Shown here in pieces: positions 42,204-51,805 of a DNA stretch of 64,000 bases (its first letter is position 1; the number at the start of each line of letters is the position of its first letter). Source of the stretch: Actinoplanes sp. NBC_00393 (GTDB lineage: Bacteria; Actinomycetota; Actinomycetes; Mycobacteriales; Micromonosporaceae); contig NZ_CP107942.1 in the NCBI RefSeq assembly GCF_036053395.1, forward strand, positions 1,764,501-1,828,500. Reading direction: 5' to 3'. The notes under the pieces are model-generated. The model did no database searches and was not told the origin of the DNA. It was given only the letters and a program-made list of their open reading frames with translations. Made by a program: the position numbers and the translations under genes.

Positions 42204-42766
42204 CGATCTTCCTTACTGTCGGTGTCGCTTTGGGTGTGAGTGTCGCTTTCGGTGCCGGTGCCGGTGCCGGTGCCGGTGCTGGTGCCGGTGCTGGTGCCGG
42301 TGGCGGTGCTGGTGCCGACGCTGGTGCCGACGCTGGTGCTGGTGCCGGCGTTGGCTTCGGTCGTGGTTGCAGTCGCGGTCTCGCTGGCGGCTTCGGTCTC
42401 GGCGAGCGGGGAGCCGTCCGGTGAGGCCTTTTTCGGCTCGGGTCGTCGTTCGCGGCGGCCGCGGGCCAGCTCGGTGGCGAGGGCGTCGAGTCGCTGGTTC
42501 CAGAACGGGCGGAAACGCTCCAGCCAGTGGTGTGCGGCCATCAGCGGCTCCGCGTCCACGGCGTAGAGCCGCCGGGTGCCCTCCGCCCGAACTGTGGCGA
42601 AACCCGACTCCCGCAGCACGCGCAGATGTTGTGACACCGCCGGTGGGGAGATGCCGAACTCGGCCCGGCAGACATCGCTGATCGCGCCGGCCGGCTGCTC
42701 GCCGTCGGCGAGCAGCTCCAGAATCCGGCGCCGCACCGGGTCACCGAGGACATCGAACGCGTGCAC
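42200..42766 (-). CDS. ArsR-family repressor with a microsatellite-encoded Gly-Thr tail
   Basis: A 188-residue protein. Residues 1-95 are an ordinary ArsR winged helix (VLGDPVRRRILELL, ISPPAVSQHLRVLRESGF, RRLYAVDAEPLMAAH). The last 60 residues are made of Gly, Thr, Ser and Glu repeats (for example GTSTGTSTGTGTGTGTESD) encoded by GGTGCC-type hexamers at 42254-42350. Most homologues end near residue 110-120. The tail is probably disordered and its length may vary between strains. GTG 42766 is the start, and an inverted repeat lies 27 bp upstream. Confidence 0.85.
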   Translation of the reverse strand: MHAFDVLGDPVRRRILELLADGEQPAGAISDVCRAEFGISPPAVSQHLRVLRESGFATVRAEGTRRLYAVDAEPLMAAHHWLERFRPFWNQRLDALATELARGRRERRPEPKKASPDGSPLAETEAASETATATTTEANAGTSTSVGTSVGTSTATGTSTGTSTGTGTGTGTESDTHTQSDTDSKEDR

Positions 42767-42792
42767 AGCCGAACTATTTCAGTACAGCCTTA

Positions 42793-42810
42793 ATTAAGTC
42801 AATACTTAAT
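42793..42810 (-). promoter_or_regulatory. Probable ArsR operator
   Basis: ATTAAGT at 42793-42799 and ACTTAAT at 42804-42810 form a perfect inverted repeat with a 4 bp spacer, in an AT-rich patch that stands out in this DNA. It lies 27 bp upstream of the ArsR start, a normal place for autorepression. Confidence 0.65.
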
Positions 42811-43405
42811 CTTGTCGGATGGTGGTTATTGAAGAGGCGCGTCGACGGCCGGTGGCTGCTGGGTCGCGCGGGCGCTGAGGTGGCTGGTGGGCTGTACCCG
42901 ATGGGGTGGGACGGTCAGAGGACTGCACCTGCTGGCCGTACGGCTTCTGGAGGCGCATAGGCAGTGGGTGGCTCATGGAAGGTGCGCCGGCCGGTAGTGC
43001 GGCTCCTGGCACTGCTGCGGCAGGTCGCACTTCGCGTGGTTCTGAGTCGTTTCGGGTGTGGCTACGGCTGAGCAGGCAGCAGGATAGACGGTACGGCGAG
43101 GCTCCCGGTGGGTTGCGAGTCTGGTCGACCGTTGTCCTACTAGAGCCTCCCACCCCCATCGATCACCAGCACGGCCATACCGGTCTCGGGCTACAAGATT
43201 AGATTTCAAGGCTCATTGCGGAAAGGCGGCCGGTGCCCCGTCGGTTGGCGCTCGCGTTCCTATTCGGGACAGCCTCACCGAGGCAACAATAGTTCGCCGA
43301 CGTTGGTTCCAGTTGTCGCGAAGCGATTCAGCGCGCATCCTTTCCGCTGCCTCCGGCAACCATCCTGCGATCCGGATAATACTGTTCGCTCGCCAAGGAC
43401 CAGAT
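42811..43405. other. Gene-free stretch upstream of the ArsR gene
   Basis: About 600 bp with no credible gene. Small open frames (such as 42906-43202 plus) have no ribosome binding site and no recognisable features. Base composition falls towards both ends, consistent with promoter and 3' untranslated DNA. Confidence 0.5.
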
Positions 43406-44152
43406 CTACTCCGGTCTGAACCTGCCGGTTCGTTCAAGCTGTTCTGCTTCGTCGAATCGCCCCAACTGGCGAAGATCTTCGGCCAGGAGTGAAATGGAGT
43501 TGACCGTCTCCAGATGATCCTCGCCCAGCAGCGACTGCCGGCGGAACAGGTTTACCTCGTCGACGGCGACAGCCTTCTCGAAGTACCCGGAAGCGCGAAG
43601 GGCATGACCTAGAACTTCTGCGGCAGCCATGGTTGCGCGATGGTCAGAGCCAAGTGTCCGTTCTAGGTTATTATGTGCGGCGGTGGCCAGGGTCAGCGCC
43701 TCGTCCTGTCTTCCGAGGTTGGCAAGGTCTCGCGCGAGACTCGACTTGGTTCGAAGCGTGTCGGGATGGTATTCGCCCAGATTTCGGCTTCGAATTTCCA
43801 GCGCCTGCCGATGAAGAGCAATGGCTGCGACATGGTCTCCTAGCGAAGAAAATCTGTCACCCAAGTTGTTGACCGACTGGATGGTGTCGGGATGCTCTTC
43901 ACCGAGAGTCCTGCGTCGACGTGCCAGCGCATCTTCGTCGATCTTGCGTGCCTCGTCATACGCGCCTGCGGCCGCGAGACACATGGCCAGGTTGCTTGCG
44001 GTGTTGATTGATTCGCGATGATCCATGCCCGGCAGGCGTCTCCGGCGCTCCAGTACCTCACGTACGATAGTTATCGCCTCTGGGTCGCCAGGAGGGAGCA
44101 CGGCACCTCGGCGATGCGCGGCACTCAGAGTGTCGAGGTGGTCCGGCCCTAG
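43406..44152 (-). pseudogene. C-terminal TPR part of the disrupted TIR-NB-ARC-TPR gene
   Basis: This encodes about 249 residues of TPR_10/TPR_12 repeats of roughly 42 residues, each with the (L)GxxHPxT-like signature: LGPDHLDTLSAAHR, MDHRESINTASNLA, LGEEHPDTIQSVNNLG, LGEYHPDTLRTKSSLA, LGSDHRATMAAAEVLG and LGEDHLETVNSISLLA. An open frame starts at 44182 but its first 10 codons are insertion-sequence DNA. On the other side of the element the frame ends in YTSWSRRL, and joining at CTAG gives SWSRRLGPDHLDTL, the normal transition into the repeats. It has lost its own start. Confidence 0.85.
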
Positions 44153-45814
44153 CCTCGGTCTTTCACTTGGCTCATCGTCCATAGCTGCTGATCGATTGAT
44201 GTGACTTCGGATGCGGTTTGCCGGGTTGCTGGCATGCTGATGGCCCGGCGCAGGGCCGGGTTCCTCCGTGAAGCTGGTGGGACGTGGGTTGCTGGGTCAG
44301 CCTGCGGGTCGTGGGAGTGCCGCGAGGCGGCTGAAAGCGCTGGTCAGGGCCTCGGTCCAGGGCCAGTCGGCGGCGATGGCGAGGCGGGTCCGGCGGGCGG
44401 TGCGGGTGAGCCGGGCGGCGACGTGCAGCAGCCGGTAGCGCAGTCTCTTGGGCTCGGCGGTGGCGAGGTCGCCGTCGAGGAGCAGGGTTTGGGTCCAGGC
44501 GAGTAGGTCGATGCCGGTCAGGGCGAGTTGTAGCCAGGCCTGGTTGATCGCGAAGTGCCGGGACGGGAACCGGCCGAAGCCGGTGTCCTTGCCGGTGCGG
44601 ATGCGGTCTTCGACGCGGGCGTGGGCCCGGTGCCGGGCCTCCAGGAACTGGATGCCGCCGTTGCCGGGTGGGGTGTCGGTGGCGACGACCTGATGCCGCC
44701 AGCCTTCGATGGTGTCGAACAGCGACAGCTGGGCGCCGGGGTGCGGGCGTTCGCGGCGGACCAGGAACCGGGTGCCCTGCGGCCAGCCGGTAGCGTCGAA
44801 CAGGCCGGTGATCTCACAGACCTCGGCGTGTTCACGCAGGTCGCCGTCGGTGTCGATGGCGGGGATCCAGCCGGAGGCCGCGGTGATCGCTTGCCGGACG
44901 GGTTCGGTGATCGCGGTGCCGACGCTGAATCGGATGTCCAGGTGCTGCTCGCGCAGCGATCGGATGTGGGCGAGGAAGCCGTGGCTGGAGCCGGCCGAGT
45001 CGCTGCGCAGCAGGACCGGGGTGCCGTGCCGGTGGGCGTCGGGGATCTGGGTGAGTGCCTGGTCCAGGACGGTGATGTGGTCGGCGGTGGTGTTCGACCC
45101 GGCCCGGCCCTCGCGCAGGAGCCCGGACAGGGCTTCGCCGGTGTTGTCCAGGAAGCAGAACAACGGGTGATAGCCGAAGGTCTTCTTCCAGGTCCGGGTC
45201 GCTGCCTCCTTCTCCGAGTGGCAGATGACGATCGTCGCGTCGATGTCCAGGACCAGGCCCTGCATCTTGCGGCCGGCCACGGTGACCTGTGGCAGGTCGC
45301 CGCGGACCTCGGCGTGCTGAGCCCAGGCCACTTCCCGAGCCTGGGCTCGCGCGGCTCGCAGCTGGGCCAGCATCGCCTCGTCCACCTTCGACAGCAGCCG
45401 CCAGGCGGTCGGGTCGGAGGCGACCGGCCCGAACAGGCCGGCCTGGTCACGCAGGACGGCGAGATCGGCGATCGCTTCGCCGCCGTCGGCGAGCATCACC
45501 GCGAGATCGACCGCGATCCGGCCCGGGTCGTGCCCGCCACCGCGCTGCCGCAGACCCGTCAACCCAAGACTGAACGCGCTGGTCAACCCGGTCGCGTCGG
45601 CGAGATCGGCCAGCAGCCGGGCACCAGCGTGAGCGACCACGCCCCGCCCGCCACCAGTCACCGTGATCTTCGGACGTGTTGCGGTAGCCTTCACCCAGCA
45701 AGTGCCTTCCGTGACAGGAACATCGGACCCTCAGCAAGTCCTATTTTCCCTGATCAGAAGGCACTTCTTCTTTCTCCGCCCACTCCGTGGACAGCCCTTA
45801 ACGAAGGGCCGAGG
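44153..45814 (-). mobile_element. IS1380-family insertion sequence, 1662 bp
   Basis: The ends are imperfect inverted repeats (CCTCGGTCTTTC at 44153 and, on the other strand, CCTCGGCCCTTC ending at 45814). A CTAG duplication flanks it at 44149-44152 and 45815-45818, the 4 bp size typical of IS1380. It carries one transposase gene and sits inside a STAND gene. Confidence 0.88.
44297..45694 (-). CDS. IS1380-family transposase
   Basis: A 465-residue DDE transposase. The N-terminal region LLADLADATGLTSAFSLGL, the core LVLDIDATIVICHSEKEAA with the first Asp residues, LLRSDSAGSSHGFL with the second, and IEGWRHQVVATDTP plus EDRIRTGKDTGFGRFPSR near the end are characteristic of IS1380. GTG 45694 is the start, and the frame is intact, so the element may still be mobile. 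Confidence 0.9.
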   Translation of the reverse strand: MKATATRPKITVTGGGRGVVAHAGARLLADLADATGLTSAFSLGLTGLRQRGGGHDPGRIAVDLAVMLADGGEAIADLAVLRDQAGLFGPVASDPTAWRLLSKVDEAMLAQLRAARAQAREVAWAQHAEVRGDLPQVTVAGRKMQGLVLDIDATIVICHSEKEAATRTWKKTFGYHPLFCFLDNTGEALSGLLREGRAGSNTTADHITVLDQALTQIPDAHRHGTPVLLRSDSAGSSHGFLAHIRSLREQHLDIRFSVGTAITEPVRQAITAASGWIPAIDTDGDLREHAEVCEITGLFDATGWPQGTRFLVRRERPHPGAQLSLFDTIEGWRHQVVATDTPPGNGGIQFLEARHRAHARVEDRIRTGKDTGFGRFPSRHFAINQAWLQLALTGIDLLAWTQTLLLDGDLATAEPKRLRYRLLHVAARLTRTARRTRLAIAADWPWTEALTSAFSRLAALPRPAG

Positions 45815-47525
45815 CTAGGCGCCGAGACCAACTTGTGTATGCGTGGCCGGCGAGGGTCTGCGCAAGGTCACCCTGTCCGCTGACCTCCAAGTACCGGGCA
45901 ACGTCGAGCAGCAGGGTTCGGAACTCCTGAGAATTGACATAATGCGCATCATCAGCGTTTACCTGTCCGAGGTAGCGAATATGTGCCGCGATGGCCGCGG
46001 ACAATGCCCAGTTCTCTACGTTGCTCAAATCGTCGAGTTGAGCGGTGAGCAAGAGGCGCAATACCGTCTCGTGCAGGACATCCCGGTCCGCGGCGCCGAG
46101 AAGGTCGCGGACGACTGCGCGGGTTATTCGGTGGATCACAAAGGCGCTGTCAACATCGACAAGTCGCGCCAGTCCTAGCCGTACAAGTTGCCCCACCGAC
46201 GCTCTGAGCTGTATTTTTCGAGGCGCCGAGGCGTTCAGCGCATCGCTGAACGTGCCGGAAGGGGCCTGTAGCATCCACGCCACCGGAATCGGCTCAGGCG
46301 CGAGAAAGGCGCACAGTTTCAGCATCTTGAGCGCTAACGGGTCGATATTACGAAGCTCGTCCACCGACCGGGCGATCACTGTGGCGACCGACCGAGGATA
46401 GTTGGCGGGCCGGCCAAGTTGCAGCAGATCGCTCGCATGGCCTTCCAGTGCGTCCAGATATTCACCCGCGCTCGCGCCGGTTTCTCGCATGAATCCGCCT
46501 GCTTGAGCCGCTGCCAGCGGAAGGTCGCCGACCGCTGCGGCGAGGGCGTCCGCCTCAGTGTCAGACAACACCGGAAGCTGTGCTTTGAGAAAGGCGACAG
46601 ACTCTTGCCTGGAAAAGGTGCGCACATCGATCACCGTTCCGATCTCATGAAACCTTGAGTCGCGCGAGGTGATCAGGATCTGGCCGGTCCCGTAAGGAAG
46701 CATTCCTAGAACCTTGTCCGCATTGCTGGCATCTTCCATCGCAATAAGCCAATTGCCATGTCGTCGAAGGTAGTTGCGTGTCCGCGCCGCGGCCGACGAT
46801 AGTTCTGTGAAGTCCTCCACGAGCCCAAGGCTATGTGCCATGGCAGCCAACTGCTCATGGACAGACGAAGACGGCCCCGCGTCCATCCACCAAACCAGCT
46901 CGAACTCCGCTGATTGTGAATAAGCGTATTCAACCGCTATACTACTTTTTCCGACGCCTCCCGGGCCGCATAGTGCGGTGATCGATCCGACTGCTGCTCG
47001 ACGATGGTGCCCGATGGCTCGGAGAATTTCTTCGCGGCCAGTGAAAAGCGAATTCCTCGGCGGCACGTGCCACACCTTGGAAGCGAATGGAGGTGACGGC
47101 AACATCGGCGTCGGCCGTATCATCGGAGCCAGAGGCGCACCCTCGTCCGTGAGGACTTTCAGCAGGCTCATCGTCCTGGGAGTCGGCATGCTACCGTCAG
47201 AGACGTCCTCGTACTCAATGGTGTTCAGCTCAAAGAACACCTCACCGTTGAGCAGCAACGGGATGATTTTCTTGTTGCGACTCGCTGAATGATTCAATTC
47301 GAGGGCAACCCACCGCGATGCCCGAGCCGATCGGCTCATCACCATAATGAAGGCGGAGCACGAATCGATAGCCGCTTCGATTTCCCTGGACCAGTACTCG
47401 CCAGGTGATATTCGGCGATCGAACCAGGTTGGTATTTGATGCGCCGCCAAGTGGTCGGCCAGTTCTCCGACAAAAGACGAATCAATTCGGCTATAACTTA
47501 TGAAGACATAACCGGCGCCCATCAA
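45815..47525 (-). pseudogene. TIR-NB-ARC part of the disrupted STAND gene
   Basis: The N-terminal 570 residues of the gene. A TIR domain occupies about 5-135: YVFISYSRIDSSFVGELADH, WSREIEAAIDSCSAFIMVMS and WVALELNHS with the likely catalytic Glu. The NB-ARC NTPase has Walker A CGPGGVGKSS, a Walker B-like NWLIAMEDAS and the sensor GQILITSRDSRF, followed by helical and winged-helix parts. The open frame continues to a stop at 45798 in the element. TIR domains of this kind usually cleave NAD when the NTPase is triggered, so the whole gene was probably a self-limiting antiviral sensor. The start codon is uncertain among the first two codons. Confidence 0.87.
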
Positions 47526-47585
47526 TCTATTGTATCAAGCTCGACCGAGGCTTCCTTGTCATAGCGCGGCCCGCGCAATCGTCCA

Positions 47586-47690
47586 ATCCCTGCGCAGGCG
47601 GCTACAGTGGCGCAACTTCTGAAGGAGCCCGCCAGCCGTGGATGGCTTCTGAAGGACCGCGCCCACGGTGGTGATTTCCTGAAGGACCGC
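47586..47690. repeat. Imperfect 30-35 bp repeats upstream of the STAND gene
   Basis: Three copies of a unit containing TCTGAAGGA(C/G)C(G/C)CGCC (near 47616, 47648 and 47681) occur between the STAND gene and the dehydrogenase gene. They are imperfect, and no function is proposed. Confidence 0.55.
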
Positions 47691-47729
47691 GCCGCCGGCG
47701 ACGGGGGGCGCCGACGGCGCGGTGGCTCT

Positions 47730-48692
47730 TCAGAGGGTGAGGACGATGCGTCCTCGGGCGATGCCGCCCGCCTGCCGCGCCCAAGCGTCGGCCGCCTGCT
47801 CGAACGGCACGACCTCATGGCTGACGCTCAGCTCGCCGGCAGCCGCATGCGTGGCCACAGCAACGACCGACTCAGCCCGCTCCTCCACGGTCAGGGCGTT
47901 GTTCGTATAGCCGAGGATCCGCAACGACCCGGACCGCAGCGTCGCCGAGTCGAACACCGCGGTGGGCGCGGCCGATCCGCCCAGGTTGACCAGCCGGCCG
48001 CCGGGCCGCAGCACCTGCAGCGCCGCCGCGGCCGGCACGCCGAAGACCGGGTCCAGCACCAGGTCGACCGGCCCGTCTGCAGCATCACGCAAGCGTGCGA
48101 CCAGTGTCTCCGGCGAGTCGCCGGGCAGGTAGGGCACGGCCGCCGCCGCACCCAGTTCGCGGGCGCGGGACCGGGCCGCGGACGATCGGGCCACCGCGAT
48201 CACCCGCCGCGCGCCGCAGAGCAGGGCGAGCTGGATTGCGGCCTGACCGACCACGCCACCGGCCCCGAGAACCAGGACCTGTTCACCGAAGGTCAGCGCA
48301 CCGGTCCGGGTCAGCGCCGAGTGCGCGGCCACCGCGGACAGGCCGAGAGCGGCCAGCGCCGGCAGTGGCACGTCAGTGGGCACGGCTACGACATCACTTT
48401 CCGGTACGGCTACCGCAGCCGCCATGCTCCCGTCGCCGGGCCGCATCCCGGCCGACGTGGCGAACCAGACGGGTGTGCCGTCGGGCCGGTGGCCGACCCC
48501 TTGGACACCAGGGACGTACGGGAGCGCCGGGGTGCCGAAGTAGCTGGTGCCCGAGGCGCAGAGCACGTCGAGCGGCGTGATCGGCGCGGCTGTCACCGCG
48601 ATAGGGACCTGGCCGGCACCGGCGATCGGCACCGGCCGCGAGGTGACCGTCGGCGGCCGCCCGCAGACCGTGAGGACAGCCGCGCGGATCAC
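47730..48692 (-). CDS. MDR alcohol dehydrogenase-like enzyme in the aromatic cluster
   Basis: A 320-residue quinone-oxidoreductase-like dehydrogenase: LDVLCASGTSYFGTPALPYV, the NADP motif VLVLGAGGVVGQAAIQLA and DLVLDPVFGVPAAAAL. It lacks the structural-zinc cysteines. GTG 48692 overlaps the LigA-like stop (GTGA), so it belongs to the ring-cleavage operon and may oxidise or reduce a ring-opening product, as LigC does with an unrelated fold. Frames extending upstream to 49142 are antisense-free but lie over the LigA gene and are not used. Confidence 0.82.
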   Translation of the reverse strand: MIRAAVLTVCGRPPTVTSRPVPIAGAGQVPIAVTAAPITPLDVLCASGTSYFGTPALPYVPGVQGVGHRPDGTPVWFATSAGMRPGDGSMAAAVAVPESDVVAVPTDVPLPALAALGLSAVAAHSALTRTGALTFGEQVLVLGAGGVVGQAAIQLALLCGARRVIAVARSSAARSRARELGAAAAVPYLPGDSPETLVARLRDAADGPVDLVLDPVFGVPAAAALQVLRPGGRLVNLGGSAAPTAVFDSATLRSGSLRILGYTNNALTVEERAESVVAVATHAAAGELSVSHEVVPFEQAADAWARQAGGIARGRIVLTL

Positions 48693-49051
48693 GTCGCGAT
48701 GTCCGGGTACGGCAGGTCGAAGTGGGCCAGACGCGCCCCGAACGCTTTCTGGTACTCCAGCGGCTCGGTGTTGTCCCGCTCGAACATGGCGATGAACAGC
48801 GTCAAGGTCAGGAACGGATGGGCGCCGAGCTCGAAGAGGCGTACATGGTCGTGGCTCGCCAATGCCTCGCGTTCGTCGTCGGTGAAGCGCAACCATGTGC
48901 TGGCCTCGCCGGTGTGGCAGTTCAGCACGGCGTTCGCCCGGTTCTCCTCCCACCAGCCGACGAACGAGCGCGGCGACGAACGGTAGTGCTCGACCAGCTC
49001 GGGATCCCGGTCGACCGTGTAGAGGAACTTGTCCAGCAGATACTTGCTCAC
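48689..49051 (-). CDS. LigA-like small subunit of an extradiol dioxygenase
   Basis: A 120-residue helical protein. YLLDKFLYTVDRDPELVEHY and DDEREALASHDHVRLFELGAH, split by HTGEASTWLRF, match the LigA family, the alpha subunit of protocatechuate 4,5-dioxygenase. It would cap the active site of the LigB-like subunit encoded immediately upstream (4 nt overlap). The 1:1 gene pairing is normal. Confidence 0.85.
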   Translation of the reverse strand: MSKYLLDKFLYTVDRDPELVEHYRSSPRSFVGWWEENRANAVLNCHTGEASTWLRFTDDEREALASHDHVRLFELGAHPFLTLTLFIAMFERDNTEPLEYQKAFGARLAHFDLPYPDIAT

Positions 49052-49911
49052 TGCGGCGCTCCGTTCGGGTACCAGGTGAAATAGGCCTCCATGGTGTGGA
49101 ACAAGTCCAGGGTGTCGACGTGATCGGCCTTAGCGCCCGCACCGGCCACGCCCATCATCAGCATGAAGTCCATGAATCCGTGGGTGGCGTTCCCGGGCGA
49201 GTGCAGGCTGTCCAGAGTGACCTCACGCAGGCAGGCGTCCAGGTCGCCGGTGGCGATCCACTCGACCGCTCTCTGGTCGAAGAGCGGGTCGGGGCCGTGC
49301 GGCCCGAATTGGCGCGGCCCGCCCAGTTCCAGCGACAGGTGACCGGTGCCGATGATCGCGACCCGCAGATCCGACGGCCATTCCTCGACGATTTTCCGGA
49401 TGGCCGCGCCGAGCTGCACGAACCGGGACGGCTGCGGCAGCGGCGGCGCGAAGATGTTGGTGTAGATCGGCACGATCGGCAGATCCGCTTCCGGCCGCAG
49501 CGTGATGATCGGGCAGGTGATGCTGTGGTCGATCCGCAGCTCGTTGCTGAACGCCAGGTCGAAACCCTCGTCGAGCCCGGCGCGCAGGATGTGCGCGGAC
49601 AGGTCCTCCTGGCCTTTCAGCAGCATCCGTGGCAGGCCGAATTCGCGTTCCTCGTTGTACCAGTTGGCATCGAAGAACGGTGCCTTACCGACCAGGAACT
49701 GCGGCATGTTGTCCAGCCACAGCTGGTGGAAGTGGTCGGAGCCGACCATGACGAGCACGTCCGGGTCGGCCCTGGTGAGCGTTTCCCGGAACGCCAGGAT
49801 CTTGCGGGTCCACTCATCGGCGAAAGGGGGACGGTCCTCGCCGGTGGCGGTGCTGGCCTTCAGATAGAACGGGTGATGGGTGGAGGCGATGACCGCGACG
49901 ATGCTGGCCAT
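49048..49911 (-). CDS. LigB-like catalytic subunit of a type II extradiol dioxygenase
   Basis: A 287-residue non-haem iron enzyme. The likely iron ligands are His residues in IASTHHPFYL and GSDHFHQLW and a downstream Glu, with IDHSITCPIITLRPE and GTGHLSLELGGP in the second half, as in LigB, which opens catecholic rings next to the hydroxyls. ATG 49911 is chosen for AAGGA 6 nt upstream; a TTG two codons earlier is possible. The exact catechol is not determined by sequence, but its neighbours show it is part of a catabolic operon. Confidence 0.87.
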   Translation of the reverse strand: MASIVAVIASTHHPFYLKASTATGEDRPPFADEWTRKILAFRETLTRADPDVLVMVGSDHFHQLWLDNMPQFLVGKAPFFDANWYNEEREFGLPRMLLKGQEDLSAHILRAGLDEGFDLAFSNELRIDHSITCPIITLRPEADLPIVPIYTNIFAPPLPQPSRFVQLGAAIRKIVEEWPSDLRVAIIGTGHLSLELGGPRQFGPHGPDPLFDQRAVEWIATGDLDACLREVTLDSLHSPGNATHGFMDFMLMMGVAGAGAKADHVDTLDLFHTMEAYFTWYPNGAPQ

Positions 49912-49920
49912 AGTCAATCC

Positions 49921-50667
49921 TTACGGTTCGTAGACGGCGTTCCGATCGACGGTGAGATAGACGTCCATGCCGATGGGGCGGCGACGTTCCTCGGCGAGTT
50001 GTCCGAGCAGGCCGGCGGCGCGGGCGAGCAGCGCGAATCCGCGCAGCAATTCCACCGGCAGGCCCAGGTCGGCGAGTGCGGCGCCGCACACCCCGGCGCC
50101 GTTGAGGGGCAACTGCTTGGGATGTACGCGCCCGACGGCCTCGAACAGCTCGAGGTGCGGCCCGTAGCACCCTTCTTCCTTGGCGATCCCGATCAGCACC
50201 GGGGTACGCGGGTCCAGTTCCTTGTGCACCGGGTGCCCCAATCCGGGCACCCGCCGAGTCGTCTGAATGATGTTCCGGGCGATGTCCTCGTACGAATCGT
50301 TCGGCCCCGCCTCGGCGAGCGCGTCACTCAGGAAGCGGGCGCAATCCTCGGTCACCCCGAGAAACCGCGACCCGCCGCCGAGCAGACCGGCCGCGAGCGC
50401 ACCCTGCAGGGATTCCGGAGCGGAGAGGTACGTCAGCCGCGCCGCGATCGCCGTCGGCGTGAACCCGTGATCGGCGAGTGCGACCAGCACCGCCTCGAAC
50501 ACCCGGGTCTCACCGGGCGTCGGCCGTCGTCGCGCGACCAGCCAGAACGCCAGCTCCCCGAACCCGACCTTGCCCATCAGATCGCCCGCCAGATCCTGGC
50601 CGAGCAGCGAGATCGTCGTCGCGTCCGAGGTGCCGAGCCCGGTCGGAAAACTCAGGTCCTCAGCCAC
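49921..50667 (-). CDS. Citrate-synthase-superfamily lyase (citryl-CoA lyase-like)
   Basis: A 248-residue protein equivalent to the C-terminal half of citrate synthase. GGGSRFLGVTEDCARFL, the catalytic-region PGLGHPVHKELDPRTPV and the final RPIGMDVYLTVDRNAVYEP mark the group annotated as citryl-CoA lyases. GTG 50667 overlaps the CoA-transferase stop region by 16 nt. Next to a CoA-transferase and a ring-cleavage enzyme, it may split a citrate-like CoA thioester made from the ring-fission product. That pathway assignment is inferred. Confidence 0.78.
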   Translation of the reverse strand: MAEDLSFPTGLGTSDATTISLLGQDLAGDLMGKVGFGELAFWLVARRRPTPGETRVFEAVLVALADHGFTPTAIAARLTYLSAPESLQGALAAGLLGGGSRFLGVTEDCARFLSDALAEAGPNDSYEDIARNIIQTTRRVPGLGHPVHKELDPRTPVLIGIAKEEGCYGPHLELFEAVGRVHPKQLPLNGAGVCGAALADLGLPVELLRGFALLARAAGLLGQLAEERRRPIGMDVYLTVDRNAVYEP

Positions 50668-51788
50668 GCGCGGATCTCCTCACCGTGTTCGTCCAGGCCG
50701 GGCGGCGGTAGCTCGTACCGTGCCGGGGTTTCCGAAAAACCGATCGGGTTGCGCACGCCCGGCACGCCGCCGGTGGTGACGACCGGTTCCAGCCCGAGGT
50801 TCTCGGCGAGCGCGACGCCGCGGTCGATCGTGTTGATCGGGGCGCACGGCACCCCGGCCGCGATCAGGTCCTGGAACCATTCGTCACGCGTACGTCTGAC
50901 CAGTTGCTCGACCAGCAGCGGCCGCAACTCCTCGCGGTTGGCCGTGCGGTCCTGGTTGCGGCCGAACCGTGGGTCGGCGGGCAGGTCGGGCAGTCCCAGC
51001 ACCTGGCAGAGCTTGCGGAACTGGCCGTCGTTGCCGGCGATCACGATCAGCTCGCCGTCGGCCACCGGCAGCGGCTCGTACGGGAACAGGCTGGGGTGCG
51101 CGTTGCCCATCCGGTACGGCACGCTGCCCGAGGCGACGTAGCCGCCGGAGTGGTTGACCAGCCCGGACAGCGCCGACGACAGCAGGTTCACCTCGACGTG
51201 CTGGCCGCGGCCGGTCTGCGAGCGGTGGTGCAGGGCGGACAGGATGCCGATGTTCGCGTGCATGCCGGTCAGCACGTCGAAGACCGAGATCCCGGCCCGG
51301 TACGCCGGACCCGACGTGTCCCCGGTGAGGCTCATCAGCCCGGAGATCGCCTGGACCATCAGGTCGTATCCCGGCAGTGCGGCGCCCGCGCCCGAGCCGA
51401 AGCCGGTGATGCTCGCATAGATCACGCCCTGGTTGCCGGCGGCGACCGTCTCGTAGTCGAGCCCGAACCGGGCCAGCCCGCCCGGTTTGAAGTTCTCGAT
51501 CACCACGTCGGCGCGGCGGGCCAGCTCGCGCGCGGCGGCCTGGTCGTCCGGGTCCTTGAGGTCCAGGGCGATCGACCGTTTGTTCCGGTTGATCGCCAGA
51601 TAGTACGTGGCGACGCCGTCCCGGACCGGCGGCATCCAGGTGCGGGTGTCGTCCCCGGACGGGCCCTCCACCTTGATCACCTGAGCGCCGAGGTCGGCGA
51701 GGAGCATCGTCGCGTACGGCCCCGCGAGGATCCGGGAGAAGTCCGCCACGAGCAGGCCGTCCAGTGGCCCCCGACTGTGCTGGGTCAT
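50652..51788 (-). CDS. CaiB/BaiF CoA-transferase
   Basis: A 378-residue family III CoA-transferase. GLLVADFSRILAGPYATMLL at the start, VIKVEGPSGDDTRTW, AINRNKRSIALDLKDP and the catalytic Asp in GYDLMVQAISGLMSLTG are all canonical, as is FEAVL-type spacing to NLLSSALSGL. The ATG at 51788 is chosen; the first-frame start at 51839 would cover the operator. It is the promoter-proximal gene of the minus-strand operon and would attach CoA to a carboxylic acid intermediate. Confidence 0.88.
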   Translation of the reverse strand: MTQHSRGPLDGLLVADFSRILAGPYATMLLADLGAQVIKVEGPSGDDTRTWMPPVRDGVATYYLAINRNKRSIALDLKDPDDQAAARELARRADVVIENFKPGGLARFGLDYETVAAGNQGVIYASITGFGSGAGAALPGYDLMVQAISGLMSLTGDTSGPAYRAGISVFDVLTGMHANIGILSALHHRSQTGRGQHVEVNLLSSALSGLVNHSGGYVASGSVPYRMGNAHPSLFPYEPLPVADGELIVIAGNDGQFRKLCQVLGLPDLPADPRFGRNQDRTANREELRPLLVEQLVRRTRDEWFQDLIAAGVPCAPINTIDRGVALAENLGLEPVVTTGGVPGVRNPIGFSETPARYELPPPGLDEHGEEIRAWLRT

Positions 51789-51805
51789 TTTCACCGACCG
51801 TTCTA

